Below, piece after piece: positions 34,712 to 44,335 of a stretch of DNA of 51,666 bases. This DNA is from Telluria beijingensis (lineage in GTDB: Bacteria > Pseudomonadota > Gammaproteobacteria > Burkholderiales > Burkholderiaceae_D), in assembly GCF_030770395.1 (NCBI RefSeq), contig NZ_CP132480.1, forward strand, positions 5,941,219 through 5,992,884, in the 5' to 3' direction. Each line of letters begins with the position of its first letter. Within the stretch, counting starts at the first letter, position 1. The notes under the pieces are model-generated. The model was not told the origin of the DNA. It worked only from the letters and a program-made list of their open reading frames with translations, and did not search any database. A program made the position numbers and the translations under genes.

Positions 34712-34881
34712 ATCTGCTGCGTTGCTTCGAATCGTTTTGTTCGTCAACAGCAGAGAAGAGAGAGTATGAAGTGTTTCGCTATCTTCGTCAACCCCTCTTT
34801 TTCTTTCGCTTTTCGCTGTCTTGGAGACTGCGTCTGCGTTGGAAGAACGAGACTATAACAAAACGATGACACATCCTGCAA
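34712..34881 (-). promoter_or_regulatory. rRNA-operon P1 and P2 promoters and leader start
   Basis: On the minus strand P1 is TTGCAG (34876-34881) - 18 bases - TATAGT (34852-34857), and P2 is TTGACG (34787-34792) - 17 bases - CATACT (34764-34769). The leader that follows (TCTCTGCTGTTGACGAACAAAACGATT and on) resembles the start of a betaproteobacterial pre-16S leader and breaks at about 34711 into the dnaX linker. It is the only copy in the window with both promoters whole. Confidence 0.75.
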
Positions 34882-34950
34882 GCCCTTCCTTATGCCTCTT
34901 GCATCAGCAACGATAGCCAGCCACTATCAAACTCTTCAATTTAATTCTCT

Positions 34951-34983
34951 TTGAACTATCAGCGAGAATGATTATCATTTGTC
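34951..34983 (+). promoter_or_regulatory. promoter overlapped by a Fur-box-like site
   Basis: TTGAAC (34951-34956) and TATCAT (34973-34978) are 16 bases apart. A Fur-like site (34964-34983) with the perfect core ATGATTATCAT (34968-34978) covers the -10. By my count it agrees with the 19-base Fur consensus at about 14 positions. The gene controlled is DUF2061 at 35019, so iron-responsive expression is an inference. Confidence 0.55.
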
Positions 34984-35018
34984 TCTACAGTCATCAAACG
35001 AAGTGAAGAGGTAAGGTC

Positions 35019-35429
35019 ATGGTCATCGCAGCGAAGAAAGCTAGCCAGGTCATCACCCACATGGCGATCGCATTCACGATCGCCTACGCCATGACCGGCT
35101 CGGTTGTGTTCAGCGGCCTGGCCATCATCATCGAACCAGTGATCAACGTCCTCCTCCTTCCTTTCCATGAGAAAGCCTGGGCTGTCGTTCGTGCACGAGC
35201 GAGTTCCGAGCGCGAGCGCTACATGAGGATTGCCGGCGAAAAGCTCAGCCAGACGCTGATGCACATGGGCGTGGCCTTCGCCGTCATCTACGGCGCGACC
35301 GGCTCGCTCGCCTTCGGTGGCCTGGCCGCCATCCTGGAGCCTGTGTGTAATGTGCTGCTGCTCCCGATCCATGACCGGTTCTGGGACAAGCTCGCACTGC
35401 GCATCAATAATGGAATGCACGCCGCCTGA
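35019..35429 (+). CDS. DUF2061 membrane protein, tandem repeat
   Basis: A 136-aa protein with two repeats of the DUF2061 pattern, each with two membrane segments: KASQVITHMAIAFTIAYAMTG ... AIIIEPVINVLLLPFHEKAW and KLSQTLMHMGVAFAVIYGATG ... AAILEPVCNVLLLPIHDRFW. The two halves are clear duplicates. It is probably a four-helix inner-membrane protein. The function is unknown. GAGGTAAGGTC precedes the ATG at 35019. A candidate Fur site lies in its promoter. It converges with the DUF3999 gene. Confidence 0.8.
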   Translation: MVIAAKKASQVITHMAIAFTIAYAMTGSVVFSGLAIIIEPVINVLLLPFHEKAWAVVRARASSERERYMRIAGEKLSQTLMHMGVAFAVIYGATGSLAFGGLAAILEPVCNVLLLPIHDRFWDKLALRINNGMHAA

Positions 35430-35462
35430 ACCGATCACGCCAGTCGCCCTAGCCCGCCAGGT

Positions 35463-36911
35463 TCAAGCCGGCGGCGGCTCGGATGCGCCGTCTTTGAGCT
35501 GGCGGAACAAATGCCAAGCCATCGCCCCCAGTGCCAGGACGCCTCCAACCAGTAGCGCCCACAGCCAGCCGCGTTTGCTTCCTGGCGCGCTACCGGCGAT
35601 GTCATCCGCGGATTTTCCGGACGACTGCTGTCGTATCAAGTCGCCCGGCCTGGCCGCATCGAGCGCCGCCAGCTCACGGGCACTGAAACCTGGCGCGACT
35701 TGGGGTAGGTCGACGTACGCCGCGCTCGCGCCGGTGCGACCGAAGGCGAGACTGTAAGGGGGCTTCCCGCTAGCGACGAACACCATGCTTGAGGGTGTCC
35801 AGCCCAAGCGCAAGCCAGGCAGCTCGGCGACATCGACCTGGGGTCGCATGACCCATTGGGAAGCGTGCGTCGCGGGGATGTCCACGTCCCCCGAGGCCCG
35901 CCGGCGCCCGTCTTGGATCATCTGATAGAAGGTCACACTCAACACGGACTGCAACTGCAGCTGCACCGCGGTCCGACTTCCCGCCTCTCTCCTGCGGACG
36001 GCCTGGTACTGGCCAAGCTGCACCGGCATGACGATGTTCTGGCCCTTGAATACCAGTCCCAGCGATCGCGTGGGAATCGCCACAGGCGCCGTGTAGACCA
36101 GGTCTCGCCCCTCGGTGCCCCGCACTCCTTGCAGGACAATGGTCTCGACATGACGCGCCTTCTGCTGCGCCACGACATACTCGACATGAATCGCGGAAAA
36201 CAGGATTGGCTTGCCGTCGAGCCAGCGGATGCGGGCGTAGCGAAACGGTCGCGGTGCAAATTCGATGCGGTGTTTCTGCACGCTCGCGCCCTGGTCGTTG
36301 ATCAGCCAACTCACCGCAGCCTCGGCCAACTCATCCCAGCTCTGCAGGTCGTCGCTGACGTCGAGTGCCACCCAGGCGTTGTAGTTCCCCACTCCCGGTG
36401 GCAGGGTCAGGGCGAGCCCGCCCACCGGCGCCGCCGCATCGACTTGCGCCCCGCGCGCCGCCGGCTGCAGGTCCAGGACCAGGCTCACCAGCGCATCACT
36501 GACTTCGCGCGTCGGCGCCGTCACCGAAATGACGGCGCCGTCGGTCCCGGTCCGGATCTGCAAGCTGTCGTGCACACGCTCGGCATCACGGGCGGGACCA
36601 TGCACGGGAAAGACGGCGGCCGGCGTGCTCGGTCTGTTCACGACTGGCGGAGCAGCCAGGTCGACCAAGGCAAACGGCATCGACGCACCGGCGGCATCGA
36701 ACACCCGCAGGTCGTTCAGTTCCGGCGAGCGCGCATGCAGGTAGACCTCGCGTGGCACCCGCAGCTGCACGACAGCTTGATTGGTCTCGACACCGAGAGG
36801 GAGAATGTGCGAATAGCCGGCCGGTGCATCATCCGGGCTGGCGACGGCAACCGAAGCAGGGAGGGCCAACAAAACAACGGCGATCGCGCGGCGGCAAGGA
36901 AATTCGCTCAT
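35463..36911 (-). CDS. DUF3999 protein
   Basis: A 482-aa exported protein with a signal peptide (1-25, cleavage near VAVAS) and a C-terminal membrane helix (about 443-465) followed by a short cytoplasmic tail. The long middle part is beta-rich with carbohydrate-binding-like repeats (VYLHARSPELNDLRVFDAAG and QSWDELAEAAVSW). This is the DUF3999 family, found together with DUF2339. ATG at 36911 follows GGAGAACACC. It starts 20 bases after the DUF2339 stop and is probably in the same operon. The role is unknown; a cell-envelope or polysaccharide-related function is a guess. Confidence 0.85.
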   Translation of the reverse strand: MSEFPCRRAIAVVLLALPASVAVASPDDAPAGYSHILPLGVETNQAVVQLRVPREVYLHARSPELNDLRVFDAAGASMPFALVDLAAPPVVNRPSTPAAVFPVHGPARDAERVHDSLQIRTGTDGAVISVTAPTREVSDALVSLVLDLQPAARGAQVDAAAPVGGLALTLPPGVGNYNAWVALDVSDDLQSWDELAEAAVSWLINDQGASVQKHRIEFAPRPFRYARIRWLDGKPILFSAIHVEYVVAQQKARHVETIVLQGVRGTEGRDLVYTAPVAIPTRSLGLVFKGQNIVMPVQLGQYQAVRRREAGSRTAVQLQLQSVLSVTFYQMIQDGRRRASGDVDIPATHASQWVMRPQVDVAELPGLRLGWTPSSMVFVASGKPPYSLAFGRTGASAAYVDLPQVAPGFSARELAALDAARPGDLIRQQSSGKSADDIAGSAPGSKRGWLWALLVGGVLALGAMAWHLFRQLKDGASEPPPA

Positions 36912-36931
36912 GGTGTTCTCCAGTTCAGCTC

Positions 36932-39900
36932 TCAAGCGGAAACAGTTGACGGCGCGCCCTGCGCTCCTTTCGGATAAGGGGCGAGGTAGCCGACCAGCAG
37001 CAGCAACAGTCCAACACCAATGAAGGACACGACGCGCGCGATGCTGCCGCCGTTGGCCAGGTCGATCAGAAACAGCTTCACTACTACGAATACGAGCGCA
37101 AGCGCTCCACCCGACCAGGCGCGCCGCATCATCCTGCGTGCGGACACGCGCATGAGCACCAACGCACTCGCACTCCATACCAGGGAAAGCATCGCCTGCA
37201 CGGCCTGCGACGCGGCAAGTGCGTCGATGCGGTAATCGATGCCGCCGTAATGGGCAGCGCTGCGCAACAGGATGAGATTGAACCAGACATAGGCCGCTAT
37301 CGCGCCACCGATCTTCAGTCGATGCAGCAGCACTTCGTGCGCCACTGCCCCGCTGGCGAACTGGCGCAGCGCGCTCGCCCACAACATCAAGACAAAGCCG
37401 GTGGTCAGGTCGAGCGGGTTCAGTAGCGGCAGATAAGGCAGGGGGGCCATCGCACCGTCATGCCTCACATTCCAGAAGACGGCCAGCATCGCCATCAACA
37501 TCGTGCCAGCGGGGATCACGACCGTGCGGTACCAATCGGCCAGCGGCGCACTTGGCCACTTGTTCGCCAGGCTGCGGCGCAACAGGCAGACGAGGGCCAG
37601 CATCATGATCCAGCTCGGTAAATAATTGCTCCAGGCGGCATCGCTAACCCAATCGGCTTGTGCTGCGAGAAGAGGGTCGGCCGGCCCGGCGAGCCAGCGA
37701 TCGATCAGGATGGCGCCGGCCGGCCATATGGCCAGCCATGGCCCGGCGGTGCGCAGTGCATGCAGGAGTTTGAGCAGGTTCCTCCCGATCTCCAGGCCGC
37801 CGGCAGGCCAGCGCAGCATCGCATACTCGCCACCCGCCCACAGGATGGCCCAGGCGATCCAGCCCGCCGCTTCAGGCAGCGCATGCCTGGCATACAGCGA
37901 CTGCAAGGAAGCTGCCGTGACCAAAGCCAGCATTCCCCAGCAGGCGCTCGCGAACCAGCGCAGCTGCGGCCAGGCCAGGCGCGGTCCGAGCCGTATGCCC
38001 GCCATCGCCGTGACCGTGACCGCCGCCGCATACAACGCGGTCCAGCGCGCATACTGGCTGCCCAAGCCTGCCGGCAGATAGTCAACCATCCTGCCCGCGG
38101 CAATGTTGATGACCGGGCCGAACCACCAAATGCCGGCCCACAGCAGAAGCACCGATGCGATCCCGGTTTTGGCGTGCGTGGAGTCGGACGGTTCGACATC
38201 GGCGCGCTGTAGCATGCGACTGGTTGCGAATGCCGCGGCGGCCAGCATGAAGACGCCCAATAGCGGCTGCTCTTCGCTTGGCTCGAGCATGTCGACGAAC
38301 GACCATCCCGGCGCGCAGACGATGCCCACGGCGGCGGCGCCTGCGACCTGCGCCGCCAGGGCCAGCCCGCGCGCCATCGGCCACGCCATACGGACGCCGA
38401 TCGCGTACAACAGCACGGCCGTGAACAAGGCGCCGACCACCAGCCAGTTCGCCAGGGCGCCGCCGGCAGTACGGACGATCGCTTCGCTCCAGCACGCGCC
38501 AAGCAGTGCGACGGCGGCCAGCAGCAAGCCCACGCTGGCAAGCTCCGGCAGGCAGTCTTCATCTCCTCCATGCTTGCGCAAATTGGCTGCGATGATGAAG
38601 GCACTGCCGCCGAGCAGCAGGAATCCCAGCCATAGATTGGCTGCGAGCGCAGTGTCCGCATCGAGCTTCGTCGTGGCAGCGATGAAGCTTACCCAGGCGC
38701 CCGCTTGCAAGAACAGCCCGAAAACCCAGGCAAGCCGGCGGTGGTTGCGCAGGCCGAACCACACGAAGCCGGCGCCCTCCACGGCCCACGCGGCCGAGGT
38801 CCAGCGCGCATCGAGCGCAAAGGGGATGGCAAGCGTGCCGAAGATGATACCGACCACGGCGAAGGTCTCGACCATCAACCTTACGCGCTCTTGCCCGCTG
38901 CGCCACAAGGCAATGCCGAGGGCCAGATAGAAGCCGCCGAGGCCCAGCGCGGTAAAGGCAAGACCGAATTCCATCTCCTTGACCAGGCCGACCTGGAATC
39001 CAAAGGCGAGCAGCGGCGTGCCCAGGACCAGCGTGATATCGACGGAATCGTTCTTGCGGGTCTTCTCCCGGGTCGCGAACACGAGTGGGATAGCAACGTA
39101 GCACAGGAAAAACAGGATCAGGAAGGCCTGGGCCGATGGGTAATGGTCCGGGGTGTAGCGTAGTCCACCCCAAGCAGCGCCGATGATGAAAGTGAATACG
39201 AAGCCCAGCAGATTGAGCGGATGCCATGAACGCATGAAGGCCAGTGCGAACACGCCGGCGTTGAGCAACGCGTAATAGGTGAAGAGTGCGATATGGTTGT
39301 CGCTTCCGCCGCTCGCCAGCAGCACGGGAGATGCGAAGCCGCCCGTGATGCCGAATGCCGCAAGCCAGGGCGCTTCTTGCAAGACCGCCAGCAGGCAGGT
39401 GAAAGCCGTGAGGAACACCAGCAGTGCGAACGCGAAACCGGAAGGTATCAGCGCGTAGAGTTGGTAGGCACTGAAGATCACCAGCATCAGGATGGCAATC
39501 GCGGTGCCCTGGATCGGAAGGGCGAGTTCCCTGCGCGTCAGGCGCAGGCGCCATCCCCAGGCCAGCAGTCCGAAGTCGGCCAGGACCACGGCGGCCAGGC
39601 GCAACTCGATTGGAATGGTGAAGGTCGTGGCGACATACTTGAGAAGGAAGCCGATGCCGATGAAAAGAATCACGAGACCAAGCTTGGCGACCAGGTTGCC
39701 GGTGAGGAGCCAAGTCTTTGCGGCGATGAGCCAGCGTGGCGGTGGTTCCAGGTAAGGATCCGGAACTGGTTCTTCCCGGACTGTGGATGCAGCTTCGGTG
39801 CTGACGGGGATGATCAGTTCGGGCACAGGCCTTGTCGTTTGGGATTGCAGTGGCGGGCTTGCAATGCTGTCGTCCTGTATTGGTTCAGGCAGATTCGCCT

Positions 39901-40123
39901 TGGCGATATGGGACTGTGGCGTCGCAACCGGCACTACACCGGTGCGTTGCTGCGTGGGCGCCATAGGAGATGGTGGCGTCGTGAACCGGTGCACCCGCTC
40001 GTTCAAGGCCTCGAGCCGTCTCTCCAGTTCGGCGATTCTGCTCGCTTTGCTCAATCCCACGAGCCAGGCAACGAGAAACGGATAACCCAGGATTGCCAGT
40101 ACCGCGAAGCCGAGCTCATGCAT
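36932..40123 (-). CDS. DUF2339 polytopic membrane protein
   Basis: A 1063-aa protein with an N-terminal membrane anchor (5-23), a coiled-coil stretch (about 27-47, SRIAELERRLEALNERV), a Pro-rich linker (to about 130) and then roughly 25-30 membrane-spanning segments. This matches DUF2339, whose function is not known. The paired DUF3999 gene follows on the same strand, 20 bases away. Start at 40123 has GAGG 5 bases upstream. Expression may be helped by readthrough from the neighbouring rrn 3' edge, since in this block the gene is codirectional with the rrn operon. Confidence 0.85.
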   Translation of the reverse strand: MHELGFAVLAILGYPFLVAWLVGLSKASRIAELERRLEALNERVHRFTTPPSPMAPTQQRTGVVPVATPQSHIAKANLPEPIQDDSIASPPLQSQTTRPVPELIIPVSTEAASTVREEPVPDPYLEPPPRWLIAAKTWLLTGNLVAKLGLVILFIGIGFLLKYVATTFTIPIELRLAAVVLADFGLLAWGWRLRLTRRELALPIQGTAIAILMLVIFSAYQLYALIPSGFAFALLVFLTAFTCLLAVLQEAPWLAAFGITGGFASPVLLASGGSDNHIALFTYYALLNAGVFALAFMRSWHPLNLLGFVFTFIIGAAWGGLRYTPDHYPSAQAFLILFFLCYVAIPLVFATREKTRKNDSVDITLVLGTPLLAFGFQVGLVKEMEFGLAFTALGLGGFYLALGIALWRSGQERVRLMVETFAVVGIIFGTLAIPFALDARWTSAAWAVEGAGFVWFGLRNHRRLAWVFGLFLQAGAWVSFIAATTKLDADTALAANLWLGFLLLGGSAFIIAANLRKHGGDEDCLPELASVGLLLAAVALLGACWSEAIVRTAGGALANWLVVGALFTAVLLYAIGVRMAWPMARGLALAAQVAGAAAVGIVCAPGWSFVDMLEPSEEQPLLGVFMLAAAAFATSRMLQRADVEPSDSTHAKTGIASVLLLWAGIWWFGPVINIAAGRMVDYLPAGLGSQYARWTALYAAAVTVTAMAGIRLGPRLAWPQLRWFASACWGMLALVTAASLQSLYARHALPEAAGWIAWAILWAGGEYAMLRWPAGGLEIGRNLLKLLHALRTAGPWLAIWPAGAILIDRWLAGPADPLLAAQADWVSDAAWSNYLPSWIMMLALVCLLRRSLANKWPSAPLADWYRTVVIPAGTMLMAMLAVFWNVRHDGAMAPLPYLPLLNPLDLTTGFVLMLWASALRQFASGAVAHEVLLHRLKIGGAIAAYVWFNLILLRSAAHYGGIDYRIDALAASQAVQAMLSLVWSASALVLMRVSARRMMRRAWSGGALALVFVVVKLFLIDLANGGSIARVVSFIGVGLLLLLVGYLAPYPKGAQGAPSTVSA

Positions 40124-40305
40124 GGTCGCCTCAACATGAATTGGTGTATTGGTGGGATCGGTACGGTCCACTTAGCCAGTCGATGCAGCGTGCTGGCTGT
40201 AGAAGAATATTAAAAGCCAGAAACAACTCAGGAGGGGAATCGGGCTTTTCGTTGCGCTTGGTCAAGGGACTAAGGGCATGGGGATTTGTGCGCGGAAAGC
40301 AAAAA

Positions 40306-40345
40306 ACCCCACCATGATCACATGGTTGGGTTTTTCTTTATAACT
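40306..40345 (-). terminator. rRNA-operon terminator, minus strand
   Basis: Stem ACCCCACCATG / CATGGTTGGGT (one mismatch, a G-to-T change) with loop ATCA, then the TTATAAAGAAAA linker that in the minus direction follows 5S rRNA. It marks the 3' edge of an rrn operon that would lie to the right. The 181 bases between the DUF2339 start (40123) and this hairpin hold no gene or motif that I can name. Confidence 0.8.
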
Positions 40346-40367
40346 AGCCTGACGATAACCTACTTTC
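40346..40367 (-). rRNA. 5S rRNA 3'-tail fragment
   Basis: The minus strand reads TGAAAGTAGGTTATCGTCAGGCT, the 3' end of 5S rRNA. The next base to the right belongs to a second terminator pointing the other way (40368), so all rRNA genes expected between the two are absent. The tail extends about 5 bases further into 5S than the copy at 399-417. Confidence 0.78.
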
Positions 40368-40399
40368 AACCCCACCATGTGATCATGGTGGGGTTTTTT
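40368..40399 (+). terminator. rrn-type terminator hairpin at break 6
   Basis: Stem ACCCCACCATG / CATGGTGGGGT, loop TGAT, T tract and GCTTTC, identical to the copies at 10041 and 18611. It faces the hairpin at 40306 across only the 5S tail: two rrn 3' edges joined tail to tail with nothing between. From 40400 to 40604 there are two small hairpins (TGTCATT/AATGACA near 40428-40450 and ACGCAAT/ATTGCGT near 40449-40465) and a TATAAT at 40517-40522, possibly the promoter of the chemoreceptor, with no clear -35. Confidence 0.75.
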
Positions 40400-40604
40400 G
40401 CTTTCAAGCGCCAAAATCCTCTGTCATTTCGTACTGGAATGACACAACGCAATAACATTGCGTACAAAAAATCATGCTTTCCGTCCAGAATCAATCGTAC
40501 ACGGTAAGTAGTTTCCTATAATTCCTTGTTACCCATATATTTGTTCTTGTCGGAATGTTAATCCGACAGGTATTTCTTTTGCCTGACCATTTAAAAAGAA
40601 TTCC

Positions 40605-42182
40605 ATGCGATCACTATCCGCACTCAGCACCCGAGCCAAACTTGGCCTCGGTTTTGGTCTAGTTGGCATCCTGATCGTTGTGCTTGCGATCTTCGCCTGG
40701 CGCGAACTGGCCCATGTGAGCGATGAGCTTGCCACGCAAAATGCCGTCCGCACAACCAAGCTCGAGCGGCTGTACGAGCTGCGCGAATCGCTCGCGCAAA
40801 CCGGTCTCGCAGCCCGTAATGCCTATATCTTCCCAAATGCCGCCGATGCCAGGCGAGAGCTCACCCTGCTCGACGAGCACAAGGCCCGCTATCTCGACAA
40901 GCTGCATGCGTTGACGCCGCTGTTCGCGGGAAATGCCGACTTCGCCACCATGCGCGATGGCCTGCTGCGCATGGCAGACGAACTGAACCGCCCACGTCGT
41001 TACCTTGATGCTGGTCAAATGAACGACTTCGGCACCTTCCTGGTCAATGAGTGCAGCCCCCTGCGTCGTCAGAACGTGATCGATATCGATCGTGTCATCA
41101 CGAGTGTGCAGCAGGAGGTAGACGCCGGCACGCGCCAGGCCGAGGAATCGATCGCCGCCGCCCAGGCGACGATCGTCGCCGTCACGCTCGCCGCGGTCGG
41201 CCTGAGCGTATTGATCGGAGCCGCAATTACTGCCCACTTGCTGCGCCAGCTGGGCGGCGAGCCGGTGGAGGTCAACCGTATCGCTTCCGCCATCGCCTCC
41301 GGCGACCTGACCGTCGACGTGAGCGTACGCCATGATGACGAAGCAAGCGTCATGCATGCGATCCGCGAAATGCAGAACAGCCTGCAGAGCATTGTCGCGC
41401 AAGTGCGCGGCGGCACCGATATGATTGCGACAGCGTCGCGAGAGATTAGCGCCGGCAATGACGACCTGTCCGCACGCACCGAGCAGCAGGCCAATTCGCT
41501 CGGCCGCACCGCGAATTCGATGAAGGAGCTGACCGCCGTCGTCGAACAGAACACCCTGCATGCGCGTCATGCCAACACGCTCGCAGCCTCGGCCAGTGTC
41601 GTGGCCAGCAAGGGCGGCGCCGTGGTCTCCGCCGTGGTCGACACCATGCAAGAGATTAATGAATCCGCGCGCAAGATCGCGGACATCATCAGCGTCATCG
41701 ACGGTATCGCGTTCCAGACGAATATCCTGGCCCTGAACGCGGCGGTGGAGGCGGCGCGCGCCGGCGAACAAGGCCGTGGCTTTGCCGTCGTTGCCAGCGA
41801 AGTACGCAACCTGGCGCAGCGCTCGGCGACTGCCGCCAAGGAGATTTCGGCATTGATCGGCGTCTCGGTCGCGAAAGTGGATGCCGGCTCAAAACTGGTG
41901 GAGCAAGCCGGCGCCACGATGGACGACATCGTGACGAGCGTGCGTCACGTCAGCGGCATCATCGCCGAGATCACTGCCGCGAGCGAAGCCCAGCATGCCG
42001 GCATCCAGCAAGTGAACCGTGCGGTAGATCAAATGGACGAGGCAACCCAGCAGAATGCCGCCCTGGTCGAAGAGGCGGCCGCGTCCGCGGCAGCGCTCAA
42101 GGAGCAAGCAGGCAGGCTGTTGCGCACCGTGCGCGTGTTCCGGATCGGCGCCGAAAGTGGCCCGCTGCGAATCGCGGGCTGA
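40605..42182 (+). CDS. methyl-accepting chemotaxis protein
   Basis: A 525-aa chemoreceptor. TM1 is at about 11-31, a periplasmic four-helix-bundle sensor at about 32-188, TM2 at about 189-212, HAMP after it, then the cytoplasmic signalling hairpin with tip [23 protein letters not shown] (about 368-390). It senses a ligand and controls CheA. The start at 40605 has only a weak ribosome site. In Massilia-type genomes such receptors often have a C-terminal tail with no CheR pentapeptide, as here (ends LRIAG). The ligand is unknown. It opens a block whose left neighbour was an rrn operon. Confidence 0.93.
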   Translation: MRSLSALSTRAKLGLGFGLVGILIVVLAIFAWRELAHVSDELATQNAVRTTKLERLYELRESLAQTGLAARNAYIFPNAADARRELTLLDEHKARYLDKLHALTPLFAGNADFATMRDGLLRMADELNRPRRYLDAGQMNDFGTFLVNECSPLRRQNVIDIDRVITSVQQEVDAGTRQAEESIAAAQATIVAVTLAAVGLSVLIGAAITAHLLRQLGGEPVEVNRIASAIASGDLTVDVSVRHDDEASVMHAIREMQNSLQSIVAQVRGGTDMIATASREISAGNDDLSARTEQQANSLGRTANSMKELTAVVEQNTLHARHANTLAASASVVASKGGAVVSAVVDTMQEINESARKIADIISVIDGIAFQTNILALNAAVEAARAGEQGRGFAVVASEVRNLAQRSATAAKEISALIGVSVAKVDAGSKLVEQAGATMDDIVTSVRHVSGIIAEITAASEAQHAGIQQVNRAVDQMDEATQQNAALVEEAAASAAALKEQAGRLLRTVRVFRIGAESGPLRIAG

Positions 42183-42203
42183 GCCGGTAATCCCTACACG
42201 GCC

Positions 42204-42662
42204 TCAGCCGGCGCTATCGTTCAGGCTCTTGCGCAGATTCACCAACTGGTCGCGCAAGGCCGACGCTTCGTCGACCGAACACTGGGTTGCGCACAACACC
42301 GCCGGCATCACGCTAGCGGCTTCTTTCCTCAAGGCGTTGCCGGCGTCGGTCAGGCTGATGATCACCTGGCGTTCGTCGCTGCGCGCGCGGTTACGCTGCA
42401 CCAGGCCCTGGGCTTCCATACGCTTGAGCAAAGGCGTCAAGGTCGCCGAGTCGAGGAACAGGCGTTCGCCGATGTCGGACACGGTCAATTGATCTTGTTC
42501 CCACAAAACCATCATCACAAGATATTGCGGATACGTGAGCCCGAGCTTGGGCAGCAGGCCGCGGTATACCCGCATCATTGCCAGCGACGTCGAGTAAAGG
42601 GCAAAGCACAGTTGCTCGTCGAGCATGGGCGCGGCAGGGGCAGTAGAGGCGTTCGTGTTCAT
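42204..42662 (-). CDS. ohrR: OhrR-like MarR-family redox regulator
   Basis: A 152-aa winged-helix regulator. The OhrR signature [12 protein letters not shown] carries the peroxidatic Cys19, and further Cys at 124 and 128 near the C-terminus match the 2-Cys type of OhrR, which forms a disulfide on organic hydroperoxide. The wHTH ([25 protein letters not shown]) is about 58-85. In most genomes it controls ohr; here the divergent gene is an aldehyde dehydrogenase. A partly symmetric site (42688-42705) lies 25 bases upstream of the start. Confidence 0.85.
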   Translation of the reverse strand: MNTNASTAPAAPMLDEQLCFALYSTSLAMMRVYRGLLPKLGLTYPQYLVMMVLWEQDQLTVSDIGERLFLDSATLTPLLKRMEAQGLVQRNRARSDERQVIISLTDAGNALRKEAASVMPAVLCATQCSVDEASALRDQLVNLRKSLNDSAG

Positions 42663-42687
42663 GCATCCAATATAGGTCGCACACTAG

Positions 42688-42705
42688 ATAATTGCAAGCG
42701 ATGAT
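42688..42705. promoter_or_regulatory. candidate OhrR/MarR operator
   Basis: ATAATTGC-AA-GCGATGAT is an inverted repeat with two mismatches in 8-bp arms. It lies between the MarR gene (start 42662) and the divergent aldehyde dehydrogenase (start 42905). A second small inverted repeat ATGAG-TG-CTCAT is at 42873-42884, 20 bases before the dehydrogenase start. Confidence 0.4.
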
Positions 42706-42904
42706 TAACGCTTATGCCCGGCGTCAAGGCTGATGGTGACTAGGGAGTGTGCGGGCACTTACATTGCCGTATCTCTGCAATACGGGAAGTTGTCCGATTG
42801 ACGTCGGACTGGCAGGATCAGGCAAGAGCTCGGCAGGAATCGTCTACCTCTCTCATCAACATGCGTCCTATGATGAGTGCTCATTATTTGCGCGGAGGAT
42901 CCCC

Positions 42905-44335
42905 ATGAAACTGATCGACACTATCTATATCAAGGGACAATTCATCAAGCCGCATGGCAGCGAGCGTTTCAGCCTGGTCGACCCGGTCACCGAGGAGGAG
43001 GCCGCGCAAGTCATCCTGGCGGACGAGGTCGATGCGGAAAATGCGATCGCCGCCGCGAGCGTCGCATACCGTGAGCTCGCCGGCGCTTCACGTGAACAGC
43101 GCATGGACTGGCTCGCACGCCTGCACCACGTGGTCGCAGATGCCGAAGAAGAATTGGTCGCGACAATGATCGAAGAATACGGCGGCCCCCACGCCATTTC
43201 GCGCGCGACGTCGAGGCGGGCCGCCGCCTCGTTCGACCAGGCACGTAGCCTGCTCGCCGACTACCCGTTCGAGCGTCAGGTCGCCAGCGCGCGCGTGCGC
43301 ATGGAGGCACTGGGCGTGGTTGGCCTGATCACGCCATGGAATGCGAATTACGGCATGATCTGCAGCAAACTCGCAATGGCGATCGCCGCCGGCAGTTCGG
43401 CAGTGATCAAGCCGAGTGAATTGAGCGCACGGCAGACAGATCTGCTGACCCGTGTACTGCACCGTGCCGACCTGCCGCCAGGGCTATTCAATATCCTGAC
43501 TGGCCGCGGCGACGTGGTTGGCGCCGCCTTCGTTCGCCACCCGGGCATCGCGAAGATCTCGTTCACCGGCTCCACCGCGGTCGGCAAGTCGATCGTGCGC
43601 GGCTGCGCCGATACGCTCAAGCGCGTCACCCTGGAGTTGGGCGGCAAATCGCCCACGGTCCTGCTCGACGATGCGGACTTCGGCAAGGCCATGCCACTGA
43701 TCGCGGCGGCCGCCACCATCAACAGTGGCCAGGCCTGCCTGGCGGGGACACGCCTGCTGGTGCCACGGGCGCGGTTGCAGGAGGTCGAGCAAGGTATCGT
43801 CGCGACGTTCGCAGCCCTGACGGTGGGCGATCCACGCGACCCGGCAACCCGGATCGGGCCCATGGTCAGCGCTACCCAGTATCAGCGTGTACAAGGATAC
43901 ATCCGCAAGGGTATCCAGGAGGGCGCCACGCTGCTGCTGGGAGGCACAGGTTTGCCCGAGGGTTTGGAGCGGGGTTACTTCGTGCGGCCTACGGTCTTCA
44001 GTAATGTGAGCAACGACATGACCATCGCAAGAGAAGAAATCTTCGGGCCGGTGCTGTCGGTGATTGCCTACGACGATGAAGAAGACGCCATTGCTATCGC
44101 GAACGATACGATCTATGGCTTGCACGCCAATGTGTTCTCGGGCGACGTGGCGCGCGCCAATCGGGTCGCCCGTCGCATCCAGGCAGGTCGTGTTTTTATC
44201 AATGGCTTGTATGACGAGCCGATGGCGCCGTTCGGTGGATTCAAGCAATCCGGTCTCGGACGTGAATTCGGCGTATTCGGGTTGGAAGAATATCTTGAAC
44301 CGAAAACCTTGCTGGGCTATGAACAATCGCTCTGA
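42905..44335 (+). CDS. aldehyde dehydrogenase
   Basis: A 476-aa NAD(P)-dependent aldehyde dehydrogenase that oxidises an aldehyde to its acid. The catalytic set is complete: Asn146 in PWNAN, Lys169 in IKPSE, FTGST at 220-224, Glu244 in LELGG and the nucleophile Cys278 in GQACLAG. The C-terminal PFGGFKQSGLGREFG is typical of the betaine/benzaldehyde-type group. GGAGGATCCCC precedes the ATG at 42905, and the in-frame upstream extension is not conserved. An AraC regulator gene overlaps its end by 17 bases, and an OhrR-type gene is divergent. The substrate is unknown. Confidence 0.93.
   Translation: MKLIDTIYIKGQFIKPHGSERFSLVDPVTEEEAAQVILADEVDAENAIAAASVAYRELAGASREQRMDWLARLHHVVADAEEELVATMIEEYGGPHAISRATSRRAAASFDQARSLLADYPFERQVASARVRMEALGVVGLITPWNANYGMICSKLAMAIAAGSSAVIKPSELSARQTDLLTRVLHRADLPPGLFNILTGRGDVVGAAFVRHPGIAKISFTGSTAVGKSIVRGCADTLKRVTLELGGKSPTVLLDDADFGKAMPLIAAAATINSGQACLAGTRLLVPRARLQEVEQGIVATFAALTVGDPRDPATRIGPMVSATQYQRVQGYIRKGIQEGATLLLGGTGLPEGLERGYFVRPTVFSNVSNDMTIAREEIFGPVLSVIAYDDEEDAIAIANDTIYGLHANVFSGDVARANRVARRIQAGRVFINGLYDEPMAPFGGFKQSGLGREFGVFGLEEYLEPKTLLGYEQSL

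Noticed and set aside
34735..34760. A tRNA T-arm suggested by GATTCGAA in the rrn leader
   Set aside because: No acceptor, D or anticodon arms surround it; the context is an rrn leader.
353..40399. The dispersed hairpins as a new mobile element (MITE-like)
   Set aside because: Two copies are attached to 5S tails, which identifies them as rrn terminators; the absence of target duplications and the length-sorted layout favour contig edges.
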